Positions 18,038 through 26,996 are shown, counted from the first letter of the stretch. The stretch: 64,000 bases of DNA from Peptoniphilus sp. GNH (GCA_021307325.1 CP089931.1:1264979-1328978), one strand, 5' to 3'. The notes: generated from the letters alone by a model not told the origin. Program-made: numbers and translations.

Positions 18038-19096
18038 TTAAAGTCCTAAAACTATCCTACCGGCACAAGCCTTTAAAAGCCTGTTCATTATACCTTGTCC
18101 AATTCCTCTTATGTCGTATCCTTCAACAAAAATTATATCTACATTTTCTTCGTCGCATTTTCTAAGCGCATCAAATATATTTTTTGCAATCTCTTGTAAA
18201 TTTTCTCTAGAGCCTAAATTGATTAAAAGGTCAACTCCAACATAGTCTTTATGGGTTTGCTCGGTAGCCAAAACAGCGGTCTTTTTGCCTTCTTGAGCTG
18301 CCAGCCTTTTATTTATTTCTCTTACTACGTTTGAAAGATTTCCTCCGAATAAAATAGCCTCAGCCTTTGGGGAGTAGTGTTTGTATTTTTGTCCTGGTGA
18401 TTTTGGCACAGACTTATCCAAGGGATCTATAATGGTGTGGTCTACTTCCACATCTGGAATCAAAACTTTCAAATCTTCAAGAGTGACTCCGCCTGGTCTT
18501 AGAATGGTCGGTGGATTTACGGTAAGATCTAGGACTGTAGATTCAATTCCAACTTCTGCAGGCCCTCCATCTACGATTATATCAACCTTGCCCTTTAAAT
18601 CTTCTATTACATGGCCCACTCTTGTAGGCGATGGCCTTCCAGATAAATTTGCTGATGGAGCTGCTATAACACAGCCCGACTCTTTTATAATTGCTCTTGC
18701 TATTTCATGAGAAGGCATCCTCACTGCAACAGTATCAAGTCCTGCCGAGGTCGCATCGGGGACTAGGTCTTTTTTCTCCAAAATCATTGTGAGAGGACCC
18801 GGCCAAAACATTTCCATGCAATCATAAGCAACTGCCGGGATATTTTTGGTGAATTTTTCTAAGGACTCCCTGTCAGCTATATGTAGTATGAGAGGATTAT
18901 CTTGAGGCCTACCCTTGGCTATAAAAATTTTTTCAACAGCCTCTTTATTTAGGCCATCAGCGCCTAGTCCATAGACTGTTTCAGTAGGAAATACAACCAA
19001 TTTGCCCTCTGCAAGAAAACTTCCTGCCTTCTTTATTTTTTCAACTTCTTTAATAGAAGAAATTTTTATAATTTGAGTATCTAATACTCCGTCCAT
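18038..19096 (-). CDS. ywlC: L-threonylcarbamoyladenylate synthase (Sua5/YwlC type)
   Basis: This enzyme makes threonylcarbamoyl-AMP from threonine, bicarbonate and ATP, the first step of the universal tRNA modification t6A37. The 352-residue protein has the YrdC domain (about 20-210; FPTETVYGLGADGL, KGRPQDNPLILHI, APSANLSGRPSPT) and the C-terminal Sua5 domain, with the linker SPGQKYKHYSPKAEAILF. The long Sua5/YwlC form, not short TsaC, is used. AAGGAGG precedes the ATG. The partners tsaE, tsaB and tsaD are in the window at 39.6-42.1 kb. Confidence 0.94.
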   Translation of the reverse strand: MDGVLDTQIIKISSIKEVEKIKKAGSFLAEGKLVVFPTETVYGLGADGLNKEAVEKIFIAKGRPQDNPLILHIADRESLEKFTKNIPAVAYDCMEMFWPGPLTMILEKKDLVPDATSAGLDTVAVRMPSHEIARAIIKESGCVIAAPSANLSGRPSPTRVGHVIEDLKGKVDIIVDGGPAEVGIESTVLDLTVNPPTILRPGGVTLEDLKVLIPDVEVDHTIIDPLDKSVPKSPGQKYKHYSPKAEAILFGGNLSNVVREINKRLAAQEGKKTAVLATEQTHKDYVGVDLLINLGSRENLQEIAKNIFDALRKCDEENVDIIFVEGYDIRGIGQGIMNRLLKACAGRIVLGL

Positions 19097-19151
19097 CCGC
19101 TCTGCCTCCTTGTGGGTGCTTGGATATATAGTAATTATCTTCTAATAGAAA

Positions 19152-19162
19152 ATTATATCACA
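19152..19162 (-). promoter_or_regulatory. Extended -10 promoter of the ywlC-rpiB-upp-wecA-wecB run
   Basis: The minus-strand TGTGATATAAT is an extended -10 element about 55 bases before the ywlC ATG. No strong -35 was found. Confidence 0.5.
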
Positions 19163-19211
19163 TGAAGTCTTTCGATTTATTAAATTTTAGTGAAATTAAA
19201 AAAACTTACTA

Positions 19212-19220
19212 TGATATAAT
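19212..19220 (+). promoter_or_regulatory. Extended -10 promoter of the HerA-like gene
   Basis: TGATATAAT on the plus strand lies about 20 bases before the ATG of the HerA-like gene, with only a weak -35. It is divergent from the ywlC promoter, separated by about 50 bases. Confidence 0.5.
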
Positions 19221-19238
19221 TTTTATAAAGGAGGTTGT

Positions 19239-20675
19239 ATGGAAAAAATGCTTGTAGGCAAGGGCACACAAAAAGTGTTTTTGCTGAACAATAAATTTAA
19301 CCAACATGGTCTTATAGTTGGCGCAACTGGTAGCGGTAAAACAATAAGTTTAAAGGTCATATGCGAATATCTTTCTTCGATAGGTGTTCCCACAATTCTA
19401 ACAGATGTAAAAGGCGATCTTGTAAATATTACAAATCCCGGCAGTGCAAACTCCAAGGTGAGTGAAAGAATTGAAAAAATAGGGATTGAGGATTTCGCTT
19501 TTAGGGGCTTTCCTCTTACGCTTTGGGATGTGTATGGTAAGCAAGGCGCAAGTCTTAGAATAACCCTATCTCAAATGGGGCCTGTCCTCTTGGCTCGAAT
19601 CTTGGACTTGAATGAAACTCAAGAAGGCATTTTAAATTTGGCATTTAGATTTGCAGATCAAAACGGTCTTTTGCTTTTGGATTTGAAAGATTTAAAAGCT
19701 CTCTTAAATTACATAGCAGAAAATAAGAAGAGTCTTTCGGAAGAATTCGGCTTAATCTCTAGCCAATCCATCTCTGCCATCCAAAGAAAACTCTTGGTGC
19801 TAGAAGGCGAAGGCGGAAACGAGTTTTTTCAAGAACCCGCTATAAGTATCGAGGACTTTCTAAAAACAAGTCCATCTGGCATGGGGCAAGTAAACATAAT
19901 AAATGCTAAAAAACTTATCAACTCGCCAAAAATCTATTCCATCTTTTTGTTGTGGCTTTTGAGTGAACTTTTCGAGGCTTTGCCGGAAGTTGGCAATCCA
20001 GAAAAACCCAAATGTGTATTTTTCTTTGATGAGGCTCATCTGCTTTTCGACAAGGCCCCCAAGGAGCTACTAGAAAAAATAAGACAAGTTGTAAAACTCA
20101 TAAGATCCAAGGGAGTCGGCATATTTTTCATAACACAAAATCCTCTGGATATAGACGAAGAAGTGCTAAATCAACTCGGCAATAGAATCGTTCATCAGCT
20201 AAGGGCCTTCTCACCAAAAGAACTCGAAGCTGTCAGGAAGATATCTAAAACATTTAGACCTAAAGAGGGCTTTAAGGTTGAAGACGAGATTTTAAATCTC
20301 AAAACAGGCGAGGCTCTGGTCTCTTTTTTGGACGAAGACGGAAGTCCACGCCCTGTTGAAAAAGCTCTGATAAGACCACCAGAGTCGAGCTTTGAACCTC
20401 TTTCTTCTGATGAAATCAAGAGTCTACTTGAAAATTCAACCTATTATCACAAATACAAAACCCCCATCGACAGAGAATCGGCATATGAAATTTTAAAAGA
20501 AAGAACTATTTTAAAAGAGAAAACTCTAGATGAGAAAGTAGACAAGCATTTTAAATCTTCCTCCAACAAAAAAACTTACTTGGAAAAGAGCTTAGACTCT
20601 ATTTTAGGCTCCATGACAAGGACAATAGGAAGAGAAATAGCAAGAGGACTTCTGGGCGCCTTAAAAAGAAGATAG
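19239..20675 (+). CDS. HerA-like ATPase (DUF853 family)
   Basis: This is a 478-residue P-loop ATPase of the HerA/FtsK superfamily. Walker A is GATGSGKT (about residue 27), Walker B is FFFDEAHLLFDK (about 270), and the RIVHQLRAF and ITQNP segments fit a RecA-like hexameric translocase. Standalone DUF853 proteins are found in many bacteria with unknown substrate. The C-terminal 60 residues are lysine-rich and may contact nucleic acid. AAGGAGG precedes the ATG. No NurA nuclease is adjacent, so the archaeal HerA-NurA end-resection role is not indicated. Confidence 0.85.
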   Translation: MEKMLVGKGTQKVFLLNNKFNQHGLIVGATGSGKTISLKVICEYLSSIGVPTILTDVKGDLVNITNPGSANSKVSERIEKIGIEDFAFRGFPLTLWDVYGKQGASLRITLSQMGPVLLARILDLNETQEGILNLAFRFADQNGLLLLDLKDLKALLNYIAENKKSLSEEFGLISSQSISAIQRKLLVLEGEGGNEFFQEPAISIEDFLKTSPSGMGQVNIINAKKLINSPKIYSIFLLWLLSELFEALPEVGNPEKPKCVFFFDEAHLLFDKAPKELLEKIRQVVKLIRSKGVGIFFITQNPLDIDEEVLNQLGNRIVHQLRAFSPKELEAVRKISKTFRPKEGFKVEDEILNLKTGEALVSFLDEDGSPRPVEKALIRPPESSFEPLSSDEIKSLLENSTYYHKYKTPIDRESAYEILKERTILKEKTLDEKVDKHFKSSSNKKTYLEKSLDSILGSMTRTIGREIARGLLGALKRR

Positions 20676-20691
20676 TATTAAATTTTAGGAC

Positions 20692-20738
20692 AAAAAAGAC
20701 CTCAGAGCATAATTAAAATTTTGCTTTGGGGTCTTTTT
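20692..20738. terminator. Bidirectional terminator between the HerA-like and nitrilase genes
   Basis: Arms GACCTCAGAGCA and TGCTTTGGGGTC (with G:U pairs) are flanked by A6 and T5, so it can end both converging genes. Confidence 0.8.
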
Positions 20739-20768
20739 ATTTACATATTTTATATTTTAATCTAAAAT

Positions 20769-21578
20769 CTATCTTTTTTTCAGGATATCTCTCGCTTTAT
20801 CCAAACCGAGTTTTTCTTCTGCAGCTGCTATTTCATCTGTATCCAGCTCTAAAATCCCGCAAGTTTCTGCTTGAGAAAAAGATATTAACTCATCTCCATA
20901 AGGCCCATACGAAGCGGAAGAGCCATAGATGTATTTGTTAAGGCCATCATCCTTTGCCTGATTTACTGACACAGTAAATATTCCATAGTCCAAGGCCCTA
21001 GCCTTTAAAAGTTGCCTGTAATGATTCTTGCCATTTAAGTCCGCAAAGCCAACTGGCATAAAAATCACTTGCACGCCCCTTCTTTTTAGCTGAGAAAAAA
21101 GTTCTGGAAATCTCAAATCATAGCAGATAAGCACAGACGCCTTTATCCCCTTTAAATCAAAAATACCCAAGGACTTACCATTCGAAAAAATTTCAGACTC
21201 GTTTGAATAAAGACCTTCCTTAACCAAGATATCTGCAAGATAAGTCTTGTCATAAGAAAAAATCTCACGACCCTCATCTGAAAATACATAGGTCCTATTG
21301 TAGCGATTTTCTCCATCTTTTATTGGAAGCGAGCCTGCAACTATATAAGCTCCCCTTCTTTTTGCCAAATCCTTTAACTTTTTATAAGTGTAACCCTCTT
21401 TTTCTTCTTCAAATTCTTTAAAAAATCTCCTTCTCATAGGGCAGGTGAAAAGCTCTGGCAATACCAAGACCTCTGCCCCTTCATCGAGAAGCTTTTCAGA
21501 AAGAGCAAGCACCCTTTCGACATTTTTATAAAAATCATCGCCCGGCGCATTTTGAACGAGCCCAATTTTTATCTTCAT
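20769..21578 (-). CDS. Carbon-nitrogen hydrolase (nitrilase superfamily)
   Basis: This is a 269-residue member of the Nit/omega-amidase group. It has the catalytic triad: glutamate in VLVLPELFTC, lysine in YDKTYLAD, and cysteine in VLICYDLRFPELF. The likely substrate is a small omega-amide such as 2-oxoglutaramate or a deaminated peptide, by family resemblance. Its ATG overlaps the uppP stop codon (TGATG), with GGGAG seven bases before. An in-frame TTG one codon earlier is less likely. It is followed by a convergent terminator. Confidence 0.85.
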   Translation of the reverse strand: MKIKIGLVQNAPGDDFYKNVERVLALSEKLLDEGAEVLVLPELFTCPMRRRFFKEFEEEKEGYTYKKLKDLAKRRGAYIVAGSLPIKDGENRYNRTYVFSDEGREIFSYDKTYLADILVKEGLYSNESEIFSNGKSLGIFDLKGIKASVLICYDLRFPELFSQLKRRGVQVIFMPVGFADLNGKNHYRQLLKARALDYGIFTVSVNQAKDDGLNKYIYGSSASYGPYGDELISFSQAETCGILELDTDEIAAAEEKLGLDKARDILKKR

Positions 21579-22453
21579 CAAATCACTCCCATTAACATAA
21601 GAACAAACAAGAGCAAGCCCAATAAAATCCTATAATATCCAAAGGGTTTGAATGAATGTCTTTTTACAAACCTCATAAACGATCTAATAACGACAAGGGC
21701 AACTATAAAAGAGACTAAGCCGCCTATAAAAATTATAAAAAATTGGTAAGTCGAAAAACTAGAACCAAGTTTTAACATTTTTAAAAGAGTCGCTCCCAGC
21801 ATAGTTGGAATTGCCAAGAAAAACGAAAATTCAGCAGCAGCTGTTCTCGATAGGCCAAGAAGCATGGCTCCAATTATAGTAGCAGCAGATCTCGATGTGC
21901 CTGGTATCATGGCTAGACATTGAAAAAGTCCAATTAAAAAGCAGGTCGAAAATCCAACATCATATACAGTTTTGAATTTGGCCTTCTTTTTAAAAGAGCT
22001 TTCAATCCAAATTATTATGAGTCCGTAAAAAATGAGATTTATTGCAACAACTTTCGTAGAGAAAAAGTGGGCATCTATATAGTCATCTAAAAGTAGCCCC
22101 AAAATCATAGCAGGCAAAACTCCCACGATAATCTTAATCCATAAACTCATAGTCCTTTTATCATAGGCTTTAAGAGCTAGTTTAAATTTTTCTTTAAAAG
22201 AAAGTTTAGCTGTGCAAATCTCCTCTCTCTTTTCAATCCTTTTCAAAGAAAAGGGGTTTAGTTTATCAAAATATATAAAAACCACCGAGAGAATGGCTCC
22301 AAGTTGAATAATTATGTTGAAAGCATTTTCGAATCTAGCAGACGGAAAGCCCACAAAATTATTTGCAATTATCAAATGACCAGTTGAAGAAATCGGCAAA
22401 AACTCTGTGATTCCCTCAATTATTCCAAGTATTATAGCTTTTAAAATTAACAT
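21578..22453 (-). CDS. uppP: Undecaprenyl-diphosphatase (BacA/UppP)
   Basis: UppP recycles the carrier lipid by removing a phosphate from undecaprenyl pyrophosphate at the membrane. The 291-residue protein has EGITEFLPISSTGHLI (N-terminal re-entrant motif) and the second catalytic block PGTSRSAATI. It has about seven to eight helices. The extended loop at residues 75-110 (lysine/glutamate rich) is normal. AGGAGGAG lies before the ATG. Overexpression in relatives gives bacitracin resistance (family knowledge). Confidence 0.95.
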   Translation of the reverse strand: MLILKAIILGIIEGITEFLPISSTGHLIIANNFVGFPSARFENAFNIIIQLGAILSVVFIYFDKLNPFSLKRIEKREEICTAKLSFKEKFKLALKAYDKRTMSLWIKIIVGVLPAMILGLLLDDYIDAHFFSTKVVAINLIFYGLIIIWIESSFKKKAKFKTVYDVGFSTCFLIGLFQCLAMIPGTSRSAATIIGAMLLGLSRTAAAEFSFFLAIPTMLGATLLKMLKLGSSFSTYQFFIIFIGGLVSFIVALVVIRSFMRFVKRHSFKPFGYYRILLGLLLFVLMLMGVI

Positions 22454-22601
22454 ATTCTCCTCCTGCTCATATTATAAGATATTTTTTCTAAATTTTATAT
22501 CAAGTTGAAACAATATTATATCCATAATTACAAGATTCATTTTTTGATATCATACTTAAAAAACTCGCAAATCATATGTAGGCTTAAATTTTCCCGCAAC
22601 A

Positions 22602-22626
22602 AAAGAGAAGCCATAAGACTTCTCTT
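22602..22626 (-). terminator. Terminator of the TRAP-kce-kal operon
   Basis: Minus-strand arms AAGAGAAG and CTTCTCTT with a short loop are followed by a T-rich stretch. It lies about 20 bases after the dctM stop. Confidence 0.6.
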
Positions 22627-22645
22627 CTGTCGGATTTATATTAAA

Positions 22646-23968
22646 TTATAGGAGAGCCAACGATATCCATGGCACATATGTGATTATTGCCAAGGCTATT
22701 ATAGCTGCCGCAAAATAAGGCGCTATGTCCTTAAACATGGCTTCCAATTTTATCTTGGCAACCGCTGCCCCAACAAAGAGATTGCAACCATAAGGAGGTG
22801 TACACAAACCTATCGCAAGGTTAACAGCCATAACTACACCAAAGTGAATTGGATTTATGCCAAGAGCCTTCACTGTTGGCAGCAGCATGGGTGCCATTAC
22901 TATTATGGCAGGAACTGTGTCTAGGAAAAGTCCTACCAAAAGTAGTATCAAGTTTATAAATAATAGAACAACCAAAGGATTGTCCGACACATTTGTCAAA
23001 AATACAGTTATCATCTGTGGCACTTTCTCGAAGGTCATAAAGGTAGAAAATACTGTTGAATAACCAAGCAAGAAAGATGTTACCCCATTTAGAACAGCCG
23101 AGTCCAAGACAACATAGTAAAGATCTTTTAGCTTCATATCTCTGTAAACTAGCAAGCTCACAAGAGCCGAATATATTACAGAAACACAAGCAGCTTCTGT
23201 CGGGGTAAAAACTCCCGAATAGATGCCACCCAAGATAATAAGAGGTGATAGTAAAGCCCATATTCCCTCTTTAAAGCTTATCCAAACTTTTTTGGCTCTA
23301 GCCTTCATAGCTTGACCAGCTGGGACTTTTTTAACTTCTCCATCTATTAAACTTTCATGTGATGATTTGACATCTATGCCACGTTTTTTACAAGTGGCTA
23401 TATTTAAAATTATAAATACAAGGCCAAGCAGGATTCCGGGAAGCACTCCTGCCAAGAAAAGTTGAGGCACAGAAACTCCTGTCGCCGCTCCGTACAATAC
23501 AAACGATAAAGAAGGAGGAATTATAGGTCCTATTATACCTCCAAAGCAAACTATCGTGGCCGCATATTCAGACGGATAACCTTTTTTGGTCATCTCTGGA
23601 ATCATCATTCCACCAATAGCTGATGTAGTAGCCATTCCAGATCCACAAAGAGCTCCGAAAAACATACACGATAAAAGAGTTACACAACCAAGGGCCCCTG
23701 TTACAAAATCAATAAGAGCCGATGCAAAACTTACAATCCTTTTAGCAATTCCACCTGTTGACATGATTGAGCCTGCCAACATGAAAAATGGAATAGCCAT
23801 TACTGTAAAAGATGAGATACCCGAATAGCAATATTGTGCATTGACAACCATGTTGAGATCTGAGAAAAACCACATAGAAATCATGGTGGCTCCACCAATT
23901 GCAAATCCAACCGGCACGCCAATCATAAGCATTACAAATAATATAATAAATAATGATCCTACTGCCAT
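22646..23968 (-). CDS. TRAP transporter large permease (DctM)
   Basis: This 440-residue membrane subunit of a TRAP transporter carries out sodium-coupled uptake of an organic acid. About 12 to 13 helices are seen, with the family motifs GVPVGFAIGGATMIS, SGMATTSAIGGMMIPEM, GFGGIIGPIIPPS-like segment and PPYGCNLFVGAAVA. It begins one base after dctQ. It is the last gene of the run kal, kce, dctP, dctQ, dctM. The substrate is not visible from sequence. Being in the kce-kal operon suggests a keto or amino acid of the lysine fermentation route. Confidence 0.92.
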   Translation of the reverse strand: MAVGSLFIILFVMLMIGVPVGFAIGGATMISMWFFSDLNMVVNAQYCYSGISSFTVMAIPFFMLAGSIMSTGGIAKRIVSFASALIDFVTGALGCVTLLSCMFFGALCGSGMATTSAIGGMMIPEMTKKGYPSEYAATIVCFGGIIGPIIPPSLSFVLYGAATGVSVPQLFLAGVLPGILLGLVFIILNIATCKKRGIDVKSSHESLIDGEVKKVPAGQAMKARAKKVWISFKEGIWALLSPLIILGGIYSGVFTPTEAACVSVIYSALVSLLVYRDMKLKDLYYVVLDSAVLNGVTSFLLGYSTVFSTFMTFEKVPQMITVFLTNVSDNPLVVLLFINLILLLVGLFLDTVPAIIVMAPMLLPTVKALGINPIHFGVVMAVNLAIGLCTPPYGCNLFVGAAVAKIKLEAMFKDIAPYFAAAIIALAIITYVPWISLALL

Positions 23969-23969
23969 A

Positions 23970-24455
23970 CTACACCTCTTTTGCCTTTATCATAGCCTTC
24001 AAATGCCCATAAGAAGTCAAAAGACATCTTAAAACCATAAGAGAACATCCTATTGCAACAGCAAGATACCCCCAGCTCATTGAAATCTTTATACCTGCAT
24101 ACCTTGTCGAAGCTTGAGTTTTAACCAAGAAAAACCCATAGTAAGCAGTTACAAAACAAATCCCCACAACAATAAGATCAGATAAAAGATTTAAAAAATG
24201 TTTACCTCTTTGGGGAAGTCTATCCACTACTAAGGTAATCTTTATGTGTTCATTTTTCTTTTGCCCAATAAGAATACCCAGCCAGGAAATCCAAACAAAT
24301 ATAAATTTACCAAGCTCCTCAGACCAAGATGAGGAATTGTGAAACACATACCTCATTATTACTTGAAAAAATATAACCAAAACCATCGCCACAAACATGC
24401 CAACTAGAACTATATTTTCAACTTGATCGAGGAAGTTTATTAACTTTTTCCTCAT
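23970..24455 (-). CDS. TRAP transporter small permease (DctQ)
   Basis: This 161-residue protein with four hydrophobic helices is the small membrane subunit of the same TRAP transporter. It contains the typical DctQ start region (helix, then IMRYVFHNSSSWSEELGKFIFVWISWLG) and ends with a basic tail. GAGGAGTG precedes its ATG. It lies between dctP and dctM with a one-base spacer to dctM. Confidence 0.9.
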   Translation of the reverse strand: MRKKLINFLDQVENIVLVGMFVAMVLVIFFQVIMRYVFHNSSSWSEELGKFIFVWISWLGILIGQKKNEHIKITLVVDRLPQRGKHFLNLLSDLIVVGICFVTAYYGFFLVKTQASTRYAGIKISMSWGYLAVAIGCSLMVLRCLLTSYGHLKAMIKAKEV

Positions 24456-24501
24456 TTTGCACTCCTCAATTTATAAAGAGAGCCGGCCTTAGCCGGACCT
24501 C

Positions 24502-25569
24502 TTATTTCTTAGGAACAGTGTTCAAAAACATGTCCATTACTTCGTCGCCAACTTTGGCTCTTAGGCTATCATATACAGGTTGTACAGCTTCTCTAAAAGC
24601 CGCAACTTCTTCTTTAGTAAGCTCTTCTACAGTAGCTCCCTCTTTCTTAAATCTTTCTATATAGCCTTCTTCATTAGCTCTTTCTTCTGCACGTTGTTTT
24701 TCAGCTACCATCTTGACACCTTCCATGAAAATTTTCTTTTCAGCTTCAGGCATAGAATCTATCCACTCTTTTGAACAGATAAGAGGGAAAGGCGAAGATG
24801 CGTGATTAGTTAGAGTTATATAAGGTGCAATTTCGTGAAGATTGAAGTCATTAAATACTCCTAGTGAGTGGTCAAGAGCATCTACTGTACCTTGAGATAG
24901 AGATGTTATTACTTCTCCCCATGCCATAGGTGTTGGGTTTGCTCCCATAGCCTTCCACATTTCGATGTTTAATTCAGTTTGAGCAATTCTAATCTTTTGT
25001 CCCTTTAAATCTGCTGAATTGTGATAATTTCCTTTTGCAGAAATAACTTGTCTCATACCATTGTAGAACATATCTAAGCAGTAGTATCCAGCATCTTCAA
25101 GAGTCTTGTTGTAAGCTTCAAGTCCTCCATTTTTGAAAGTTCCTTCAATCCAGTCTTCATAAGTAGGATATAGGTAAGGAAGGTCTATAACACTCGCTCC
25201 ATCTCCAGCCGCTGAAGATACAACACTTGAAAGGTCAAAAGCAACTTGCATTGTGCCAAGTTTAACTCCTGCAAATAAATCTGGTGAGTCTCCTAATTGT
25301 CCATCGGGATAAACCTCTACCTTAAATTTGCCGGGCGCCTTTTCTTCTAAGAACTTTCCAAGTTCCACAGCTGCAAGGTGAGTAGATCTTGATGATGAGT
25401 CTGTGTGACCGATTTTTACCATGATTGGCTCATCACTTGAAGCCTTCGCTTCTGTCTTTTTGTTATTTCCTTCTGCCGATTTAGATGATGGACGTCCACA
25501 TCCGAAAAGTCCCATTATCATTACTAGTGTCAAAAATATAGTAATATACCTTATGTACGATTTTCTCAT
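24502..25569 (-). CDS. TRAP transporter substrate-binding lipoprotein (DctP)
   Basis: This 355-residue extracytoplasmic binding protein has a lipoprotein signal (hydrophobic segment ending GLFGC, cysteine near residue 24) and a DctP domain. The conserved arginine is in KGQKIRIAQTELNIEMWKAMGANPTPMAWGEVITSLSQG, where R in the QKIRIAQ segment would contact the carboxylate. It delivers an organic acid to the DctQM channel. It starts 6 bases after kce. The ligand is likely an amino or oxo acid given its neighbours, but this is inference. Confidence 0.92.
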   Translation of the reverse strand: MRKSYIRYITIFLTLVMIMGLFGCGRPSSKSAEGNNKKTEAKASSDEPIMVKIGHTDSSSRSTHLAAVELGKFLEEKAPGKFKVEVYPDGQLGDSPDLFAGVKLGTMQVAFDLSSVVSSAAGDGASVIDLPYLYPTYEDWIEGTFKNGGLEAYNKTLEDAGYYCLDMFYNGMRQVISAKGNYHNSADLKGQKIRIAQTELNIEMWKAMGANPTPMAWGEVITSLSQGTVDALDHSLGVFNDFNLHEIAPYITLTNHASSPFPLICSKEWIDSMPEAEKKIFMEGVKMVAEKQRAEERANEEGYIERFKKEGATVEELTKEEVAAFREAVQPVYDSLRAKVGDEVMDMFLNTVPKK

Positions 25570-25574
25570 TTAAT

Positions 25575-26396
25575 TCACCCTTCTTTTTTTATATTCAAAA
25601 TCTTTCTAGCTTCATTCGGACTGGCAACCTCTCTTCCCAAGAGATTTGCCATATCAACAACTTTCCTTACAAGTTCTCCATTGCTTTTTGCAAGAACACC
25701 CTTTTTCAAATACACATTATCTTCAAAGCCGACTCTCACATGACCTCCCATGGCTATTCCCATCATTGCCATAGGCATTTCATTTTTTCCCATGCCTGCC
25801 ACTGTCCATGTGGAGCCTTCAGGTATGGAGTCCACCATAAAAGCGAGGTCTCTTGCAGTTGCTGTCATTTGAACACCTAATACAAAGTCAAAATGCATGG
25901 GCGATTTTAAAAAGCCCTGCTTGTTGTAGAGGATGGCATAATCTACCATACCCTTGTCAAAAACTTCAATTTCTGGTTTTATGTTCAACTTGTTCATTAC
26001 AGTTGCAAAATTTTTTATAGTAGTTTCTGTGTTTACGAAAATTTCATCTCCGCCAAAATTACAAGTACCACAATCTAGAGTTGCCATCTCTGGATTTAGT
26101 TCGCAAACCTCAAGCCTTTCCTCATCGCTCATTCCGGTCGCTCCTCCTGTGGAGACTTGTATTATGACATCTGGACACTTTTCTCTTATAGCATCAATGC
26201 AAATCTTATATCTTTGCTTGTCTTGAGTGGGTGTACCATCATCCTCTCTCACATGAAGATGGATTATGGCAGCTCCCTCTTTGTAGGCCAAGTAAGCCTC
26301 ACGAGCAATTTCTTCTACTGTATAAGGCACGGCGGGATTATTTTCTTTTGTTACCTCTGCCCCACAAATGGCACAAGTAATAATTAGCTTTTCCAT
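25575..26396 (-). CDS. kce: 3-keto-5-aminohexanoate cleavage enzyme (BKACE family)
   Basis: Kce condenses 5-amino-3-oxohexanoate with acetyl-CoA to give acetoacetate and 3-aminobutyryl-CoA in lysine fermentation. The 273-residue protein keeps the known catalytic framework by position: zinc ligands His46 and His48 (IIHLHVRED), Glu14 in GAEVTKENNP, and the late GFEDNVYL block with Glu and Asp. The start is the ATG at 26396, seven bases after GGGAG. The frame is open back to 26447 but the upstream stretch is lysine-rich and unlikely to be coding. It precedes dctP by 5 bases. Other BKACE members use different beta-keto acids, so the exact substrate is inferred from the adjacent kal. Confidence 0.88.
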   Translation of the reverse strand: MEKLIITCAICGAEVTKENNPAVPYTVEEIAREAYLAYKEGAAIIHLHVREDDGTPTQDKQRYKICIDAIREKCPDVIIQVSTGGATGMSDEERLEVCELNPEMATLDCGTCNFGGDEIFVNTETTIKNFATVMNKLNIKPEIEVFDKGMVDYAILYNKQGFLKSPMHFDFVLGVQMTATARDLAFMVDSIPEGSTWTVAGMGKNEMPMAMMGIAMGGHVRVGFEDNVYLKKGVLAKSNGELVRKVVDMANLLGREVASPNEARKILNIKKEG

Positions 26397-26413
26397 AAAT
26401 AATCTCCCGGACC

Positions 26414-26800
26414 TCACTTTCTTTGATTTTCTTTTTTTACAACGCAAATTCCACTTGCTCTTGTAACTACAATAGGTTCTTCTAGCACATCACAAGCCGA
26501 GTCGTTTATGTCCCTTCTTGGCACAATTACCTTTTTCGCTTCAAAGACCATCTTTCTTGACGTATTTCCAACTTCAGTTATATGGCCAATAGCTTCTATG
26601 TAATCACCTGCGTAGACCGGAGCCAAAAATTCCACCTTGTCATAATTTAGGAATAAGCCCTCATCTCCGTCATTTTGTATCAGAAGCTCAGTTGCCACAT
26701 CTCCAAAAAGTTGCAACATTCTCGCTCCGTCTACCAGATCTCCGCCATAGTGAGCATCTGCCTGACTCATCCTAAGTCTTATTAGAGATTCCTTTTTCAT
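26414..26800 (-). CDS. kal: 3-aminobutyryl-CoA ammonia-lyase
   Basis: Kal removes ammonia from 3-aminobutyryl-CoA to give crotonyl-CoA. The 128-residue hot-dog protein has the Kal-type block [21 protein letters not shown], then [22 protein letters not shown] and [17 protein letters not shown], which match the lysine-fermentation enzyme rather than thioesterases. Good ribosome site before the ATG. It is the first gene after the sigma-54 promoter at 26865-26882 and is followed by kce. Crotonyl-CoA would join the Crt/Hbd/Thl pool encoded at 11-14 kb. Confidence 0.88.
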   Translation of the reverse strand: MKKESLIRLRMSQADAHYGGDLVDGARMLQLFGDVATELLIQNDGDEGLFLNYDKVEFLAPVYAGDYIEAIGHITEVGNTSRKMVFEAKKVIVPRRDINDSACDVLEEPIVVTRASGICVVKKENQRK

Positions 26801-26864
26801 AATTACCTCCCTCCTATATAATTATAAAATTCAGAAAAGTTAATATCTTTCTGCCTTTATATAT

Positions 26865-26882
26865 AAGCAAGTATCGTGCCAA
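26865..26882 (-). promoter_or_regulatory. Sigma-54 (-24/-12) promoter of kal-kce-TRAP
   Basis: The minus strand reads TTGGCAC, five bases, then TTGCTT, matching the sigma-54 consensus TGGCAC-N5-TTGC. The invariant GG and GC lie at 26879-26880 and 26867-26868. Transcription would start about 55 bases before the kal ATG. It fits the sigma-54-type activator gene directly upstream. Confidence 0.85.
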
Positions 26883-26897
26883 GATATTTTTATAGGC

Positions 26898-26919
26898 GAA
26901 TGTTAAGTTTTACACATTC
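26898..26919. promoter_or_regulatory. Candidate activator site (inverted repeat GAATGT/ACATTC)
   Basis: Arms GAATGT and ACATTC are separated by 10 bases, with TGTTAA/TTTACA nested inside. It lies 16 bases upstream of the -24 element of the kal promoter. Confidence 0.4.
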
Positions 26920-26982
26920 TTTGTTTTTTGTGGAATAAGTTTTGATTAGTTTTTGTATCAGGAAAATGATTTCTATTCATTT

Positions 26983-26996
26983 ATGTATCTATACAT
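26983..26996. promoter_or_regulatory. Candidate activator site (ATGTAT/ATACAT palindrome)
   Basis: Perfect 6-2-6 palindrome about 100 bases upstream of the -24 element. The position fits an upstream activating sequence for the Kdd-fused regulator. Confidence 0.4.
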
